21,655 nucleotides of DNA from Flavobacteriaceae bacterium UBA5544 (GCA_002426755.1 DINI01000017.1:15697-37351); one strand, 5' to 3'; positions 1 to 8,418 are shown, counted from the stretch's first letter. The notes: generated from the sequence alone by a model not told the origin. A program made the numbers and translations.

Positions 1-1461
1 CACAAAGAGGAAGAGGATAACAACTTTGCGGTTGGTGATGTGTTTATCGCCAAAATACGTAAGGTAGTTCCTGGCCTAAATGCCGCATTCGTGAATGTAG
101 GCTACGAGAAAGATGCATTTTTGCACTATCACGATTTAGGACCACAAGTTCCTTCCCTTTTAAAATTCATTAAACGTGTAAGCACAGGGAAACCTACCGA
201 TTTCCTATTAAAAAACTTTCAGTTCGAGAAAGACATTGATAAACACGGCAGCGTCACTAATGCGCTAAAAGCTAATCAATCTATCTTGGTACAGATTGTA
301 AAAGAACCAATTTCCACTAAAGGACCGCGATTAAGTTCGGAACTGTCCATTGCAGGGAGGTATATTGTTTTGGTACCGTTCTCCGACCGCATCTCAATCT
401 CTCAAAAGATTGAATCGAAAGAAGAGAAAGACCGTTTAAAACGATTGGTGAGAAGCATTACGCCAAAAGGTTTTGGCGTCATTGTTCGCACAGTTGCTGA
501 AGGCAAACTCGTAGCGGAATTGGACAGTGATTTACAAAATTTGCTGAATCGATGGACAGCAATGTGTAAAAAAATCCATAAGGCACATCATCCAAGCAAA
601 GTGTTGGGTGAAATGAACAAAGCTTCCTCTATTTTGAGGGATATTTTTAATGATTCATTCTCCAATATCGTTGTGGATGACGAAGCACTGTATGGACAAG
701 TAAAAGATTATGTGCATTTAATTGCACCCAAAAAGGAATCCATTGTAAAACATCACAACAACGGTGTGCCAGTATTTGAAAAATATGGCATTGAGCGTCA
801 GATAAAGACCTCTTTCGGACGTACAGTTTCCATGGCAAAAGGAGCGTACATTGTGATAGAACACACCGAAGCCTTGCATGTAATAGATGTAAACAGTGGT
901 AACCGATCCAACAAAGAAAAAAACCAAGAGGACACAGCCTTGGAAGTGAATATGATCTCTGCATCGGAGATTGCACGACAATTGCGCTTGCGCGATATGG
1001 GCGGCATCATCGTGATTGATTTTATTGACATGTCCAACGCTGGAAATCGCAAGAAGCTTTTTGATCATTTGCGCAATGAAATGAGCGATGATAAAGCAAA
1101 ACACAAAATATTGCCTCCAAGCAAGTTTGGTTTGGTACAGATTACCAGACAGCGTGTGCGACCAGAGCGTAATATTGAAACGAAAGAAGAAAACCCGAAC
1201 GGGACTGGAGATGAAATAGAAGCACCTATTAAAGTGGTGAATCGCATCAACCAAGACCTAGAGCGGATTCTTAAAAAAGACTATAAAAAGGTGACCTTAA
1301 ACACACATCCTTTTATAGCGGCCTTTCTGACGAAAGGTTTTCCATCGGTACGTTCCAAATGGTTTTTGGAACACAAAAAATGGGTTAAAATACAACCCAG
1401 AGATGCTTACACTTATCTTGAATACCATTTTATAGATAAAGATGGTAAAGAAATCAAATAA
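1..1461 (+). CDS. rng: Ribonuclease E/G family protein, 5' end missing
   Basis: Endoribonuclease of the RNase E/G family, which acts on single-stranded RNA in rRNA maturation and mRNA decay in the cytoplasm. The reading frame is open from base 1 and the residues before the first possible start (a GTG at 40) already match the family, so the gene begins outside the window. About 486 codons are present and probably only 25-35 are missing. An S1-type RNA-binding segment comes first (VGDVFIAKIRKVVPGLNAAF, GYEKDAFLH). The two catalytic metal-binding aspartates are visible in VIDVNSG (Asp codon 886-888) and VIDFIDM (Asp codon 1018-1020), followed by KFGLVQITRQRVRPE. The zinc-link CPxCxG motif of the E. 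coli enzymes is absent; the only cysteine is far upstream. There is no long C-terminal degradosome scaffold, so it is RNase G-like in size. A strong terminator follows. Family is certain; the choice of rng over rne is a convention. Confidence 0.93.
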   Translation, partial: HKEEEDNNFAVGDVFIAKIRKVVPGLNAAFVNVGYEKDAFLHYHDLGPQVPSLLKFIKRVSTGKPTDFLLKNFQFEKDIDKHGSVTNALKANQSILVQIVKEPISTKGPRLSSELSIAGRYIVLVPFSDRISISQKIESKEEKDRLKRLVRSITPKGFGVIVRTVAEGKLVAELDSDLQNLLNRWTAMCKKIHKAHHPSKVLGEMNKASSILRDIFNDSFSNIVVDDEALYGQVKDYVHLIAPKKESIVKHHNNGVPVFEKYGIERQIKTSFGRTVSMAKGAYIVIEHTEALHVIDVNSGNRSNKEKNQEDTALEVNMISASEIARQLRLRDMGGIIVIDFIDMSNAGNRKKLFDHLRNEMSDDKAKHKILPPSKFGLVQITRQRVRPERNIETKEENPNGTGDEIEAPIKVVNRINQDLERILKKDYKKVTLNTHPFIAAFLTKGFPSVRSKWFLEHKKWVKIQPRDAYTYLEYHFIDKDGKEIK

Positions 1462-1471
1462 TATCTAGTAG

Positions 1472-1510
1472 AAACCCTTTTCACTTTTGTGAAGAGGGTT
1501 TTTTGTTTTT
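1472..1510 (+). terminator. Intrinsic terminator after the RNase E/G gene
   Basis: The arms AAACCCTTTTCAC (1472-1484) and GTGAAGAGGGTTT (1489-1501) pair over 13 bp with one G-U wobble around a TTTT loop. A T-rich tail (1499-1510) follows. The hairpin starts 10 bases after the stop codon. Confidence 0.93.
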
Positions 1511-1516
1511 ATCAAT

Positions 1517-1524
1517 TATATTTG
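1517..1524 (+). promoter_or_regulatory. Bacteroidota -7 element for the PorT-like gene
   Basis: TATATTTG matches the Bacteroidota sigma-factor -7 consensus TAnnTTTG. Only four bases separate it from the ATG at 1529, so the transcript would have almost no leader. No TTTG is seen at the usual -33 spacing. The preceding terminator implies that the gene needs its own promoter. Confidence 0.6.
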
Positions 1525-1528
1525 TAAG

Positions 1529-2251
1529 ATGAAGCAAGTCTTTGTTTTTTTAGTATTCTTTTTCGCCGCTGCGCATTGTATTGGGCAGATTGAGCGTGAC
1601 ACGATTCAAACTCAAAATGATTCCATCACAGTTGTGGACGACAGGTATCGCGAAGATCAGTTCTATTTTTCGTTGACTTATAATTTATTGACAAAAGCAC
1701 CCAGTGGTTTGTCACAGCAAGGATTTTCTGCTGGATTTCATTTGGGATTTATTCGAGACTTTCCAATAAACGAACGACGTAATTGGGCAGTGGGAGTTGG
1801 CCTTGGAATTTCTTCCAACTCATATAACCAGAATATTCTAATTAAAGAAACTGTTAATGGGGAATATAATTATTCCATCATTAATGAGGATAGTATTTCG
1901 TTCAATAAAAATAAGTTTACAACCTATTTGGTAGAGATGCCCTTTGAGTTAAGATGGAGAACATCAACAGCCAAAGATTATAAGTTTTGGAGGATTTATA
2001 CAGGTGTGAAGGTGGGTTATGTGTTTTACAATTCTTCAAAGTTTGATGGGAGTATTGGCAAGATAAAAAATTCTAATATTGCCGACATTAATGGCTTTAG
2101 ATATGGTTTGACCCTAAGTGCTGGATATTCTACGTGGAATGCTCATATTTATTATGGGTTGAACTCTCTTTTTGATAAATCGACCATGATAGATGGCGAC
2201 TCTCTTGATATGACAAGTATTAAGATAGGATTGATGTTTTATATTTTGTAG
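1529..2251 (+). CDS. PorT-like outer-membrane beta-barrel protein
   Basis: Probable small outer-membrane beta-barrel of 240 residues. Residues 1-20 are a hydrophobic signal peptide ending AHCIGQ; the cysteine at 17 is not in a convincing lipobox, so signal peptidase I cleavage near residue 20 is likely. After a short polar stretch the sequence alternates glycine, aromatic and polar residues in strand-like blocks (FSAGFHLGFIRDFPI, WAVGVGLGISSNSY, YTGVKVGYVFY, FRYGLTLSAGYSTW) and ends in a hydrophobic strand, IKIGLMFYIL. This is the pattern of the OMP_b-brl_2/PorT-type family of Bacteroidota. PorT/SprT is a type IX secretion component, but this family contains many paralogues and nothing here shows a role in secretion, so I leave the symbol empty. 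It has its own -7 box and ends 51 bases from a convergent gene. Confidence 0.75.
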   Translation: MKQVFVFLVFFFAAAHCIGQIERDTIQTQNDSITVVDDRYREDQFYFSLTYNLLTKAPSGLSQQGFSAGFHLGFIRDFPINERRNWAVGVGLGISSNSYNQNILIKETVNGEYNYSIINEDSISFNKNKFTTYLVEMPFELRWRTSTAKDYKFWRIYTGVKVGYVFYNSSKFDGSIGKIKNSNIADINGFRYGLTLSAGYSTWNAHIYYGLNSLFDKSTMIDGDSLDMTSIKIGLMFYIL

Positions 2252-2302
2252 CATCTAGATTTCGGTCCTTTTTCTCTTTTCTAATATCTCTTTTCATTTT
2301 TT

Positions 2303-2911
2303 TTACAACCAATAATTTAACACAATTAATTGCGGTAAAAGTCCAATAAAAAAGCCAATGATCAATTCAATATTAGTATGTGCTTTTAGATGTAACCTAG
2401 ACGTGGCAATCGCTCCCAAGATGACGCACATTAAGGCAATGGTGCCGTTGATATTAATTTTGAAATGAATACTCAATGCAATTGCAAACATAAAAAAGCC
2501 CGCTGCCGCAATCATGTGAATACTGGCCTTAAACTTCATCATTGCCAATATAAGACATGCCAAAGTAGAGCATAAAATACCCAGAAAGAAATAATATAGC
2601 TCTTGGATTTCAGTTGGGGGCAATACGCGGTAAAGTATGAGCGATATAATGGCACAGTTGACAACTAATGGTATAATACGTTCGCGGGTGGTTTCTAAAT
2701 AAAAACTTTCTACATTCTTGATGGTTTTCAGCAGAAAATATATAAGTATTGGAAGTATAAGTGTTAGAATTGTAATTGAAAATACCTTTGCTTTCATTAT
2801 TGGTTCTGGGATGAAGCGTGGTGTTTTTGAAAAATAAAAAAGCACACCAAGTAAAGGCATGATAATGGGATGAAAAATAAAAGAGATACTTTTGAGAAAA
2901 CGGTCTATCAT
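2303..2911 (-). CDS. Multi-pass membrane protein of unknown function, possibly PAP2-like
   Basis: A 202-residue, strongly hydrophobic protein with about five or six membrane segments: roughly residues 7-27, 45-62, 80-96, 107-124, 132-150 and 155-198 (the last region holding two). The C-terminal part contains TSRLHLKAHTNIELIIGFFIG. A basic residue, a histidine and an acidic residue before a glycine-rich helix vaguely recall the last motif of PAP2-type lipid phosphatases (SR..x..H..D), but the earlier PAP2 motifs are not evident, so the assignment is weak. The start codon overlaps the rpoN stop in an ATGA, so it is translationally coupled to rpoN and almost certainly cotranscribed. No hairpin terminator is seen in the short convergent gap that follows. 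The real function is unknown to me. Confidence 0.8.
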   Translation of the reverse strand: MIDRFLKSISFIFHPIIMPLLGVLFYFSKTPRFIPEPIMKAKVFSITILTLILPILIYFLLKTIKNVESFYLETTRERIIPLVVNCAIISLILYRVLPPTEIQELYYFFLGILCSTLACLILAMMKFKASIHMIAAAGFFMFAIALSIHFKININGTIALMCVILGAIATSRLHLKAHTNIELIIGFFIGLLPQLIVLNYWL

Positions 2912-4371
2912 ATTTTCTTGCGTAAGCGCGCTACCGGAATATCCAATTGCTCTCTATATTTTGCGACGGTCCGTCTGGCGATAGGGTAGCCTTTTTCCAA
3001 TAAAATGGCGGCCAACTTATCATCCGTTAACGGTTTGCGCTTGTTTTCGTCTCCAATGGTAATTTCCAATATTTTTTTGATTTCCCGTGTCGATACTTCT
3101 TCACCTTGGTCATTGGTCATGGATTCGGAGAAGAATTCCTTAATCAATTTGGTGCCGTAAGGTGTGTCTACATATTTGCTGTTTGCCACACGAGATACTG
3201 TGGAGACATCCATTTCTATTTCGTCAGCAATATCTTTAAGAATCATCGGTTTGAGCTTGGTTTCATCCCCTGATAAAAAGTACTCTTTTTGATAGTGCAT
3301 AATGGCACTCATGGTCACAAATAAGGTTTGTTGACGCTGTTTGATGGCTTCTATAAACCATTTGGCTGCATCAAGTTTCTGTTTGATAAACTGAACAGCG
3401 TCCTTTTGGGATTTCGATTTGTCTTTGGCCTCTTTGTAGCCTTTCATCATATCGGTGTACTCACGAGACACGTGCAATTCAGGAGCATTTCTTCCATTTA
3501 AGGTGAGTTCCAATTCTCCATCAACGATTTTAATTGCAAAATCAGGCACGATGTGCTCTACTATTTTGTTGTTTCCAGAATAAGAACCTCCAGGTTTTGG
3601 ATTCAAATGTTCTATTTCGTCAATGGCATCCTTAAGTTGCATTTCCGTAATGTCGAACTTTTGCAAGAGTTTTTTATAGTGCTTTTTGGTGAATTGTTCA
3701 AAGGCATTGTCAATAATATCCGTTGCCAATTCTACATCGGGATTTTTCTCTTTTCGATGCAATTGAATACTTAAACATTCTTGAAGGTTGCGTGCGCCAA
3801 CTCCGGCCGGATCTAATTGATGGACGATGTGCAATACTTTTTCGATACTTTTTTCGTCGGTATAGACATTTTGGGTGAATGCTAAATCATCTGCAATATC
3901 TGTTAATGAACGACGTATGTAGCCGCTTTCATCAACACTTCCAACTAAAAATTCTGCAATATCACGTTCATCATCCGAAAGGCGGAATGTATTTAACTGA
4001 TTGGTCAAATATTGTGTAAAGGATGTTCCTGCGGCAAATGGGATGTCCTTATCATCGTCATCAGCACTGTAATTATTGGTTTGGGTACGATAATCAGGAA
4101 TATCGTCATCACTTAAATATTCATCAACATTGATATCCTCACCAATTGTTTCAGAATCATCGTATGAATCATCAGAATTATCAAATTCGTCATAGGTATC
4201 ATCATATTCATCGGATTCTTCCTTGCCCCCTTCTAGGGCTGGATTTTCTTCCATTTCTTGCTTCAAACGCTGTTCAAATGCTTGTGTTGGCAACTGAATC
4301 AGTTTCATCAACTGAATCTGTTGTGGTGACAACTTTTGCGATAATTTGAACTGTAAATACTGTTTAAGCAT
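2908..4371 (-). CDS. rpoN: RNA polymerase sigma-54 factor
   Basis: Sigma-54, which directs RNA polymerase to -24/-12 promoters and depends on AAA+ activators. The length of 487 residues is usual. Region I (residues 1-49) is Q/L-rich (QKLSPQQIQLMKLIQLPT). Region II (50-112) is very acidic and low in complexity. The core-binding region covers about 115-260 (LDPAGVGARNLQECL, LNPKPG). A helix-turn-helix lies at about 378-407 (IADEIEMDVSTVSRVANSKY). The RpoN box ARRTVAKYRE is at 465-474, with only 13 residues after it. All parts are intact. The ATG at 4371 gives the standard MLKQYLQFKLSQKL start. The upstream gene asnS ends in a strong terminator, so rpoN probably has a promoter in the 94-bp gap, although I find no TAnnTTTG there. 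The downstream membrane gene overlaps the stop codon. Confidence 0.97.
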   Translation of the reverse strand: MLKQYLQFKLSQKLSPQQIQLMKLIQLPTQAFEQRLKQEMEENPALEGGKEESDEYDDTYDEFDNSDDSYDDSETIGEDINVDEYLSDDDIPDYRTQTNNYSADDDDKDIPFAAGTSFTQYLTNQLNTFRLSDDERDIAEFLVGSVDESGYIRRSLTDIADDLAFTQNVYTDEKSIEKVLHIVHQLDPAGVGARNLQECLSIQLHRKEKNPDVELATDIIDNAFEQFTKKHYKKLLQKFDITEMQLKDAIDEIEHLNPKPGGSYSGNNKIVEHIVPDFAIKIVDGELELTLNGRNAPELHVSREYTDMMKGYKEAKDKSKSQKDAVQFIKQKLDAAKWFIEAIKQRQQTLFVTMSAIMHYQKEYFLSGDETKLKPMILKDIADEIEMDVSTVSRVANSKYVDTPYGTKLIKEFFSESMTNDQGEEVSTREIKKILEITIGDENKRKPLTDDKLAAILLEKGYPIARRTVAKYREQLDIPVARLRKKI

Positions 4372-4394
4372 CGATTAAATTTGAATTACTTTAA

Positions 4395-4439
4395 AAATAA
4401 AAAAAACAATCTATATAAGATGTAAATATAGATTGTTTT
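4395..4439 (-). terminator. Intrinsic terminator after asnS
   Basis: A perfect 14-bp stem: AAAACAATCTATAT (4403-4416) pairs with ATATAGATTGTTTT (4426-4439) around a 9-base loop. On the minus strand it is followed by a run of eight T residues (complement of 4399-4406), giving a classic rho-independent terminator 26 bases beyond the asnS stop. Confidence 0.93.
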
Positions 4440-4465
4440 GTGAAATATTTAGACTTTGAATCGGA

Positions 4466-5911
4466 TTAGAATTCGGCATTTTGAGGTGTTCTCGGATAAG
4501 GAATGACATCGCGAATATTACCCATTCCTGTAGTAAACATCACAAGGCGTTCAAAACCTAATCCGAAGCCCGAATGAACTGCGGTTCCGTATTTACGTAA
4601 GTCAAGATACCACCATAATTCCTCTTCGCTGATATCTAAAGCTTTCATTTTTTTCTTTAAAACATCTAAACGCTCCTCACGTTGTGAACCACCTACCATT
4701 TCACCAATGCCTGGAAACAAAATATCCATGGCGCGAACGGTTTCTTTTCCTGGCTCGGTATTGTCATTAAGACGCATGTAAAACGCTTTGATGTTTGCCG
4801 GATAATCAAATAAAATGACTGGACATTTAAAATGCTTTTCTACCAAGAAGCGTTCGTGCTCGCTTTGTAAATCAGCTCCCCATTCATCGATCAGATATTT
4901 GAACTGTTTCTTTTTGTTTGGTTTAGAATCCCTTAAAATCTCAATGGCTTCTGTATAACTTACGCGTTTGAAATTGTTGTCAACCACAAAATTGATTTTT
5001 TCAATTAAGGTCATTTCAGAACGTTCAGCCTGTGGTTTAGTTTTTTCTTCATCCAATAAGCGCTGTTCCAAAAATTCTAAATCTTCACGATTGTGTTCCA
5101 GCACATATTTAAGAACTGACTTCATAAAATCCTCTGCCAAGTCCATATTACCAGCCAAATCCATAAAGGCAACTTCTGGCTCTATCATCCAAAATTCTGC
5201 CAAATGGCGAGACGTATTTGAGTTTTCCGCTCTAAAAGTTGGACCAAATGTGTATACTTTGCCTAATGACATCGCATAGGTTTCGGCTTCCAACTGACCG
5301 GAAACTGTTAAGTTGGTTTCTTTTCCGAAGAAATCCTCTTTGTAATTGACAGAACCATCTTCGTTTAAAGGCGGATTTTTAGCATCAAGGTTACTTACTC
5401 TGAACATTTCGCCAGCACCTTCGGCATCACTTCCGGTGATAATTGGTGTGTGCATGTAGTAAAATCCATTCTCATTAAAATATTTATGAATGGCGAATGA
5501 CAATGTGGAACGCAAACGCATGACTGCACTAAACGTGTTTGTGCGAGTTCTTAAATGTGCATTTTCGCGCAAGAATTCAAATGAGTGTTTTTTAGGTTGT
5601 ATTGGATAGGTTTCTGGATCAGAATCGCCAAGTACGGTCACTGAAGTTACGACGATTTCCACATTTTGTCCTTTTCCTTGACTTTCAACCAATAGACCTT
5701 TTATATGTAACGCCGCGCCAGTTGTAATACGCTTCAAAATGGCTTCATCCATTTTTTCAAAATCCACAACACATTGAATATTTTGAAGTGTTGAACCATC
5801 ATTTAAGGCAATAAAACGATTCGCCCTAAAGGTTCTTACCCAACCTTTTACTTCAATATCTTGAGATTTTGCTTCGGTTTTTAATAGACTAGCTATGGTT
5901 TGTGATGTCAT
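4466..5911 (-). CDS. asnS: Asparaginyl-tRNA synthetase
   Basis: Class IIb aminoacyl-tRNA synthetase that charges tRNA-Asn with asparagine. The 481 residues cover the whole family. The N-terminal OB-fold anticodon-binding domain spans about residues 16-95 (VKGWVRTFRANRFIALNDGS). A linker contains the family signature RENAHLRTRTNTFSAVMRLR (115-134). Class II motif 2 is FRAENSNTSRHLAEFWMIEPE (226-246). Motif 3 is in GFGLGFERLVMFTTGMGNIR (448-467), followed by DVIPYPRTP. The asparagine-type rather than aspartate-type sequence around motif 2 and the C-terminal RDVIPYPR support AsnS over AspS. A -7 box, TATCTTTG, lies 19 bases upstream of the ATG, and a strong terminator follows the gene, so it is probably a single transcription unit. 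Confidence 0.98.
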   Translation of the reverse strand: MTSQTIASLLKTEAKSQDIEVKGWVRTFRANRFIALNDGSTLQNIQCVVDFEKMDEAILKRITTGAALHIKGLLVESQGKGQNVEIVVTSVTVLGDSDPETYPIQPKKHSFEFLRENAHLRTRTNTFSAVMRLRSTLSFAIHKYFNENGFYYMHTPIITGSDAEGAGEMFRVSNLDAKNPPLNEDGSVNYKEDFFGKETNLTVSGQLEAETYAMSLGKVYTFGPTFRAENSNTSRHLAEFWMIEPEVAFMDLAGNMDLAEDFMKSVLKYVLEHNREDLEFLEQRLLDEEKTKPQAERSEMTLIEKINFVVDNNFKRVSYTEAIEILRDSKPNKKKQFKYLIDEWGADLQSEHERFLVEKHFKCPVILFDYPANIKAFYMRLNDNTEPGKETVRAMDILFPGIGEMVGGSQREERLDVLKKKMKALDISEEELWWYLDLRKYGTAVHSGFGLGFERLVMFTTGMGNIRDVIPYPRTPQNAEF

Positions 5912-5930
5912 TTTTGTGAATTTAAGAGTG

Positions 5931-5938
5931 CAAAGATA
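5931..5938 (-). promoter_or_regulatory. -7 element of the asnS promoter
   Basis: On the minus strand this reads TATCTTTG, a perfect TAnnTTTG, 19 bases before the asnS ATG. Several TTTG words lie upstream inside the heptamer array; one ends about 21 bases upstream and could be the -33 element. Confidence 0.75.
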
Positions 5939-5944
5939 AAGTTT

Positions 5945-5979
5945 TCAAACGTCAAAATTCAAATTCCAAATTCCAAAAT
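5945..5979. repeat. Array of five degenerate heptamers upstream of asnS
   Basis: Read in steps of seven: TCAAACG, TCAAAAT, TCAAATT, CCAAATT, CCAAAAT. The consensus is YCAAAWT. The array sits in the 83-bp gap between the exporter stop codon and the asnS promoter, where the -33 element should be. It could be a degenerate intergenic repeat or a source of alternative TTTG boxes on the minus strand. Confidence 0.7.
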
Positions 5980-5994
5980 TTGAAAAGTTAAGCT

Positions 5995-8400
5995 TTAGGA
6001 ATTGGAATGTTCCTCTTCCGTATCGTCTTCTTCAGGAATGATGTTGATGGAAGGTTCTTTCAACACCTCTTTATTTGCGATGCTTCGTTCTAAAGATAAG
6101 AGAAGGGAAGGCAAGAGCAATAAGTTTGAAAGCATTGCAAATAGCAAAGTCATAGAAACCAAGGCACCTAATGCAACGGTGCCTCCAAAGCTTGAAATGG
6201 TGAACACAGAAAAACCAAAGAATAGAACTATGGAGGTGTAGAACATACTTACCCCTGTTTCGCGCAAGGCTGCGTACACTGATTTTCTGATTTTCCAATG
6301 ATTGGCTTGTAATTCTTGTCTGTATTTTGCCAAGAAGTGAATGGTGTCGTCCACTGAAATACCGAAAGCGATACTAAATACCAAAATAGTTGACGGCTTT
6401 ATTGGAACGCCTAAATAACCCATCAATCCCGCCGTAATGACCAGCGGAAGAATGTTTGGAATCAGCGATACCAAAATCATTCTTAACGAGCGAAACATAT
6501 ACGCCATAAATAATGCAATCAGGAAAATGGCCAATGATAATGAAATAGCCAAATTCTTAACCAAATAGGTAGTTCCTTTTTGGAATACCAAAGCTTTTCC
6601 CGTCATAATGACGCTATAATTTTCGGCTGGAAAAACCTTATTGATTTTCGTCTGGATATTTTCCTCTATACGTTGCATTTTATCCGTTCCGATATCTTTC
6701 ATAAACGTTGTGATACGTGCATACTGGCCTGTACTGTCTACAAAATTTTGGAGCAAGTTGGCTTCGGAGGATGAGTTTTTGGCATACGAAAGAATAAAAC
6801 TGTTTTCTTGGCTCGTAGGCAATTGGTAATATTTTGGATTGCCATTATAATACGCCTGTTTAGAATATTTGACCAAGCTTACCACGGAAATTGGACGCGA
6901 CAGCTCGTGGGTTTCTTCGATAGCTTCCTCAAGTTCTTCCATTCGTTTTAAGGTGCTTAATTTCATGACCCCTTTTTTGCGCTTGGTATCAATCATGAAT
7001 TCCAATGGCATGATACCACTGAATTCCTGTTCGAAAAAGCGGATATCTTGGAAAAATTCAACTTTTTTAGGCATATCTTCTATCAAACTACCTGAAATTC
7101 GGATTTGAAAAATACCAATAATACTTACCACGAGCAATGTCACTGCCGTAAAATAGATGGAAATGCGGCGTTCTTTTACCATACGCTCAATCCAATTGAC
7201 AAAACCACCAATCCACCGTCTATTCAAGTGTTCTAAATGACGGTCTTTTGGATACGGAAGAAAGCTATAAATGATAGGAATAATGAGTATGCACAACAAA
7301 AATATGCCTACAATGCTTAAGGAAGCGACAATACCAAATTCTTTTAGAAGCGTACTTTCTGTAAGGATAAAGGTAGCAAAACCGGATGCGGTTGTAATGT
7401 TGGTCATTAAGGTGGCGTTACCTACTTTCGTTATAACGCGTTGCAACGATTTGGCTTTATTGCCGTGCGATTTGACCTCATTTTGATATTTATTGATAAG
7501 GAATATACAGTTGGGAATACCAATCACAATGATAAGAGGAGGAATCAATGCCGTTAATACGGTAATTTCATAATTGAATAATCCGAGGATTCCAAAAGTC
7601 CACATAACACCAAAGCAAACTACAATAAGGGAAATGAATGTGGCTCTAAACGACCTAAAGAACAAAAAGAAAATAAAGGAAGTTACAAACAATGCAGCTC
7701 CAATGAACCAGCCAATTTCGTCAACAATAATTTGGGCATTTAAGGTACGAATGTATGGCATTCCCGAAACACGAACATCCATATCTTGAGCGGCTTCAAA
7801 CTGTGCGATTTTTGGCTCCAATTCGTCTAGGACAAATGCCTTACGTTGGGAAGTATTGACAATCTCTTTTTTGAGATAAATCGCTGTTCGAATGGTTTTG
7901 GTCTTTTTATTGAACAAGAAATTGTCGTAGAATGGATATTGTTCAAAAAGTTCCTTTTCCAAAGTGTCAATCTGCACCTTCGTATGTATGGAATCTTTGA
8001 TGAACGGCACAAGTTCAAATTTTTCCTTTTCTGTATTTTTTACAAGTTTCTGTAGGTCTTTAATGGATAAAACTGTTTCAACTTCGGGATATTTTTTAAA
8101 GTCGTTTGCAAGTTTATTCCAGGCATTTAATTTTTCAACTGTAAAAAGAGTAGAATCTTTGACTCCAAGCACTATGAGGTTGCCTTCTTCACCAAAGATT
8201 TTTAAAAATTCGTTGTAAGTGATATTTACCTCGTTATCATCTGGTAAAAGATTGGCTTCAGTATAGGTGAAACGCATGTTTTTCCATTGATAACTAAAGA
8301 AAAGAGTCATCAGAATAATACCGATAAGGATACCAATTCTGTTGCGCAAAATGAGTCTTGCAACAACTTCCCAAAAACTTTTTGAAAATAATTTTGACAT
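5995..8400 (-). CDS. RND superfamily (MMPL-type) exporter
   Basis: Inner-membrane transporter of the RND/MMPL superfamily, 801 residues, with two homologous halves. Each half has one membrane helix, a large periplasmic loop and a bundle of five helices. Helix 1 is about 21-38, loop 1 about 40-225, bundle 1 about 229-382, helix 7 about 412-432, loop 2 about 435-612 and bundle 2 about 613-770. The second bundle carries GISVDDTIHFLAKYR (680-694), whose Asp pair is the usual proton-relay signature. The matching place in the first bundle is GIPNCIFLINKYQNE (294-308), with no acid. The C-terminal tail is short and acidic. Substrate is unknown; relatives move lipids, hopanoids or other hydrophobic compounds. 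No membrane-fusion or TolC partner is adjacent. A good -7 box precedes it. The DUF5686 barrel gene ends 72 bases upstream and may be cotranscribed. Confidence 0.9.
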   Translation of the reverse strand: MSKLFSKSFWEVVARLILRNRIGILIGIILMTLFFSYQWKNMRFTYTEANLLPDDNEVNITYNEFLKIFGEEGNLIVLGVKDSTLFTVEKLNAWNKLANDFKKYPEVETVLSIKDLQKLVKNTEKEKFELVPFIKDSIHTKVQIDTLEKELFEQYPFYDNFLFNKKTKTIRTAIYLKKEIVNTSQRKAFVLDELEPKIAQFEAAQDMDVRVSGMPYIRTLNAQIIVDEIGWFIGAALFVTSFIFFLFFRSFRATFISLIVVCFGVMWTFGILGLFNYEITVLTALIPPLIIVIGIPNCIFLINKYQNEVKSHGNKAKSLQRVITKVGNATLMTNITTASGFATFILTESTLLKEFGIVASLSIVGIFLLCILIIPIIYSFLPYPKDRHLEHLNRRWIGGFVNWIERMVKERRISIYFTAVTLLVVSIIGIFQIRISGSLIEDMPKKVEFFQDIRFFEQEFSGIMPLEFMIDTKRKKGVMKLSTLKRMEELEEAIEETHELSRPISVVSLVKYSKQAYYNGNPKYYQLPTSQENSFILSYAKNSSSEANLLQNFVDSTGQYARITTFMKDIGTDKMQRIEENIQTKINKVFPAENYSVIMTGKALVFQKGTTYLVKNLAISLSLAIFLIALFMAYMFRSLRMILVSLIPNILPLVITAGLMGYLGVPIKPSTILVFSIAFGISVDDTIHFLAKYRQELQANHWKIRKSVYAALRETGVSMFYTSIVLFFGFSVFTISSFGGTVALGALVSMTLLFAMLSNLLLLPSLLLSLERSIANKEVLKEPSINIIPEEDDTEEEHSNS

Positions 8401-8418
8401 ATACCGTTAAAGTAGCGA

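Noticed and set aside
718..1254. 178-codon minus-strand open frame inside the RNase E/G gene
   Set aside because: It lies wholly antisense to a well-supported gene, has no recognisable motifs, and is rich in His, Cys and Phe as expected of a shadow frame.
5945..5979. Heptamer array as a CRISPR
   Set aside because: The units are 7 bp and contiguous, with no spacers and no cas genes nearby.
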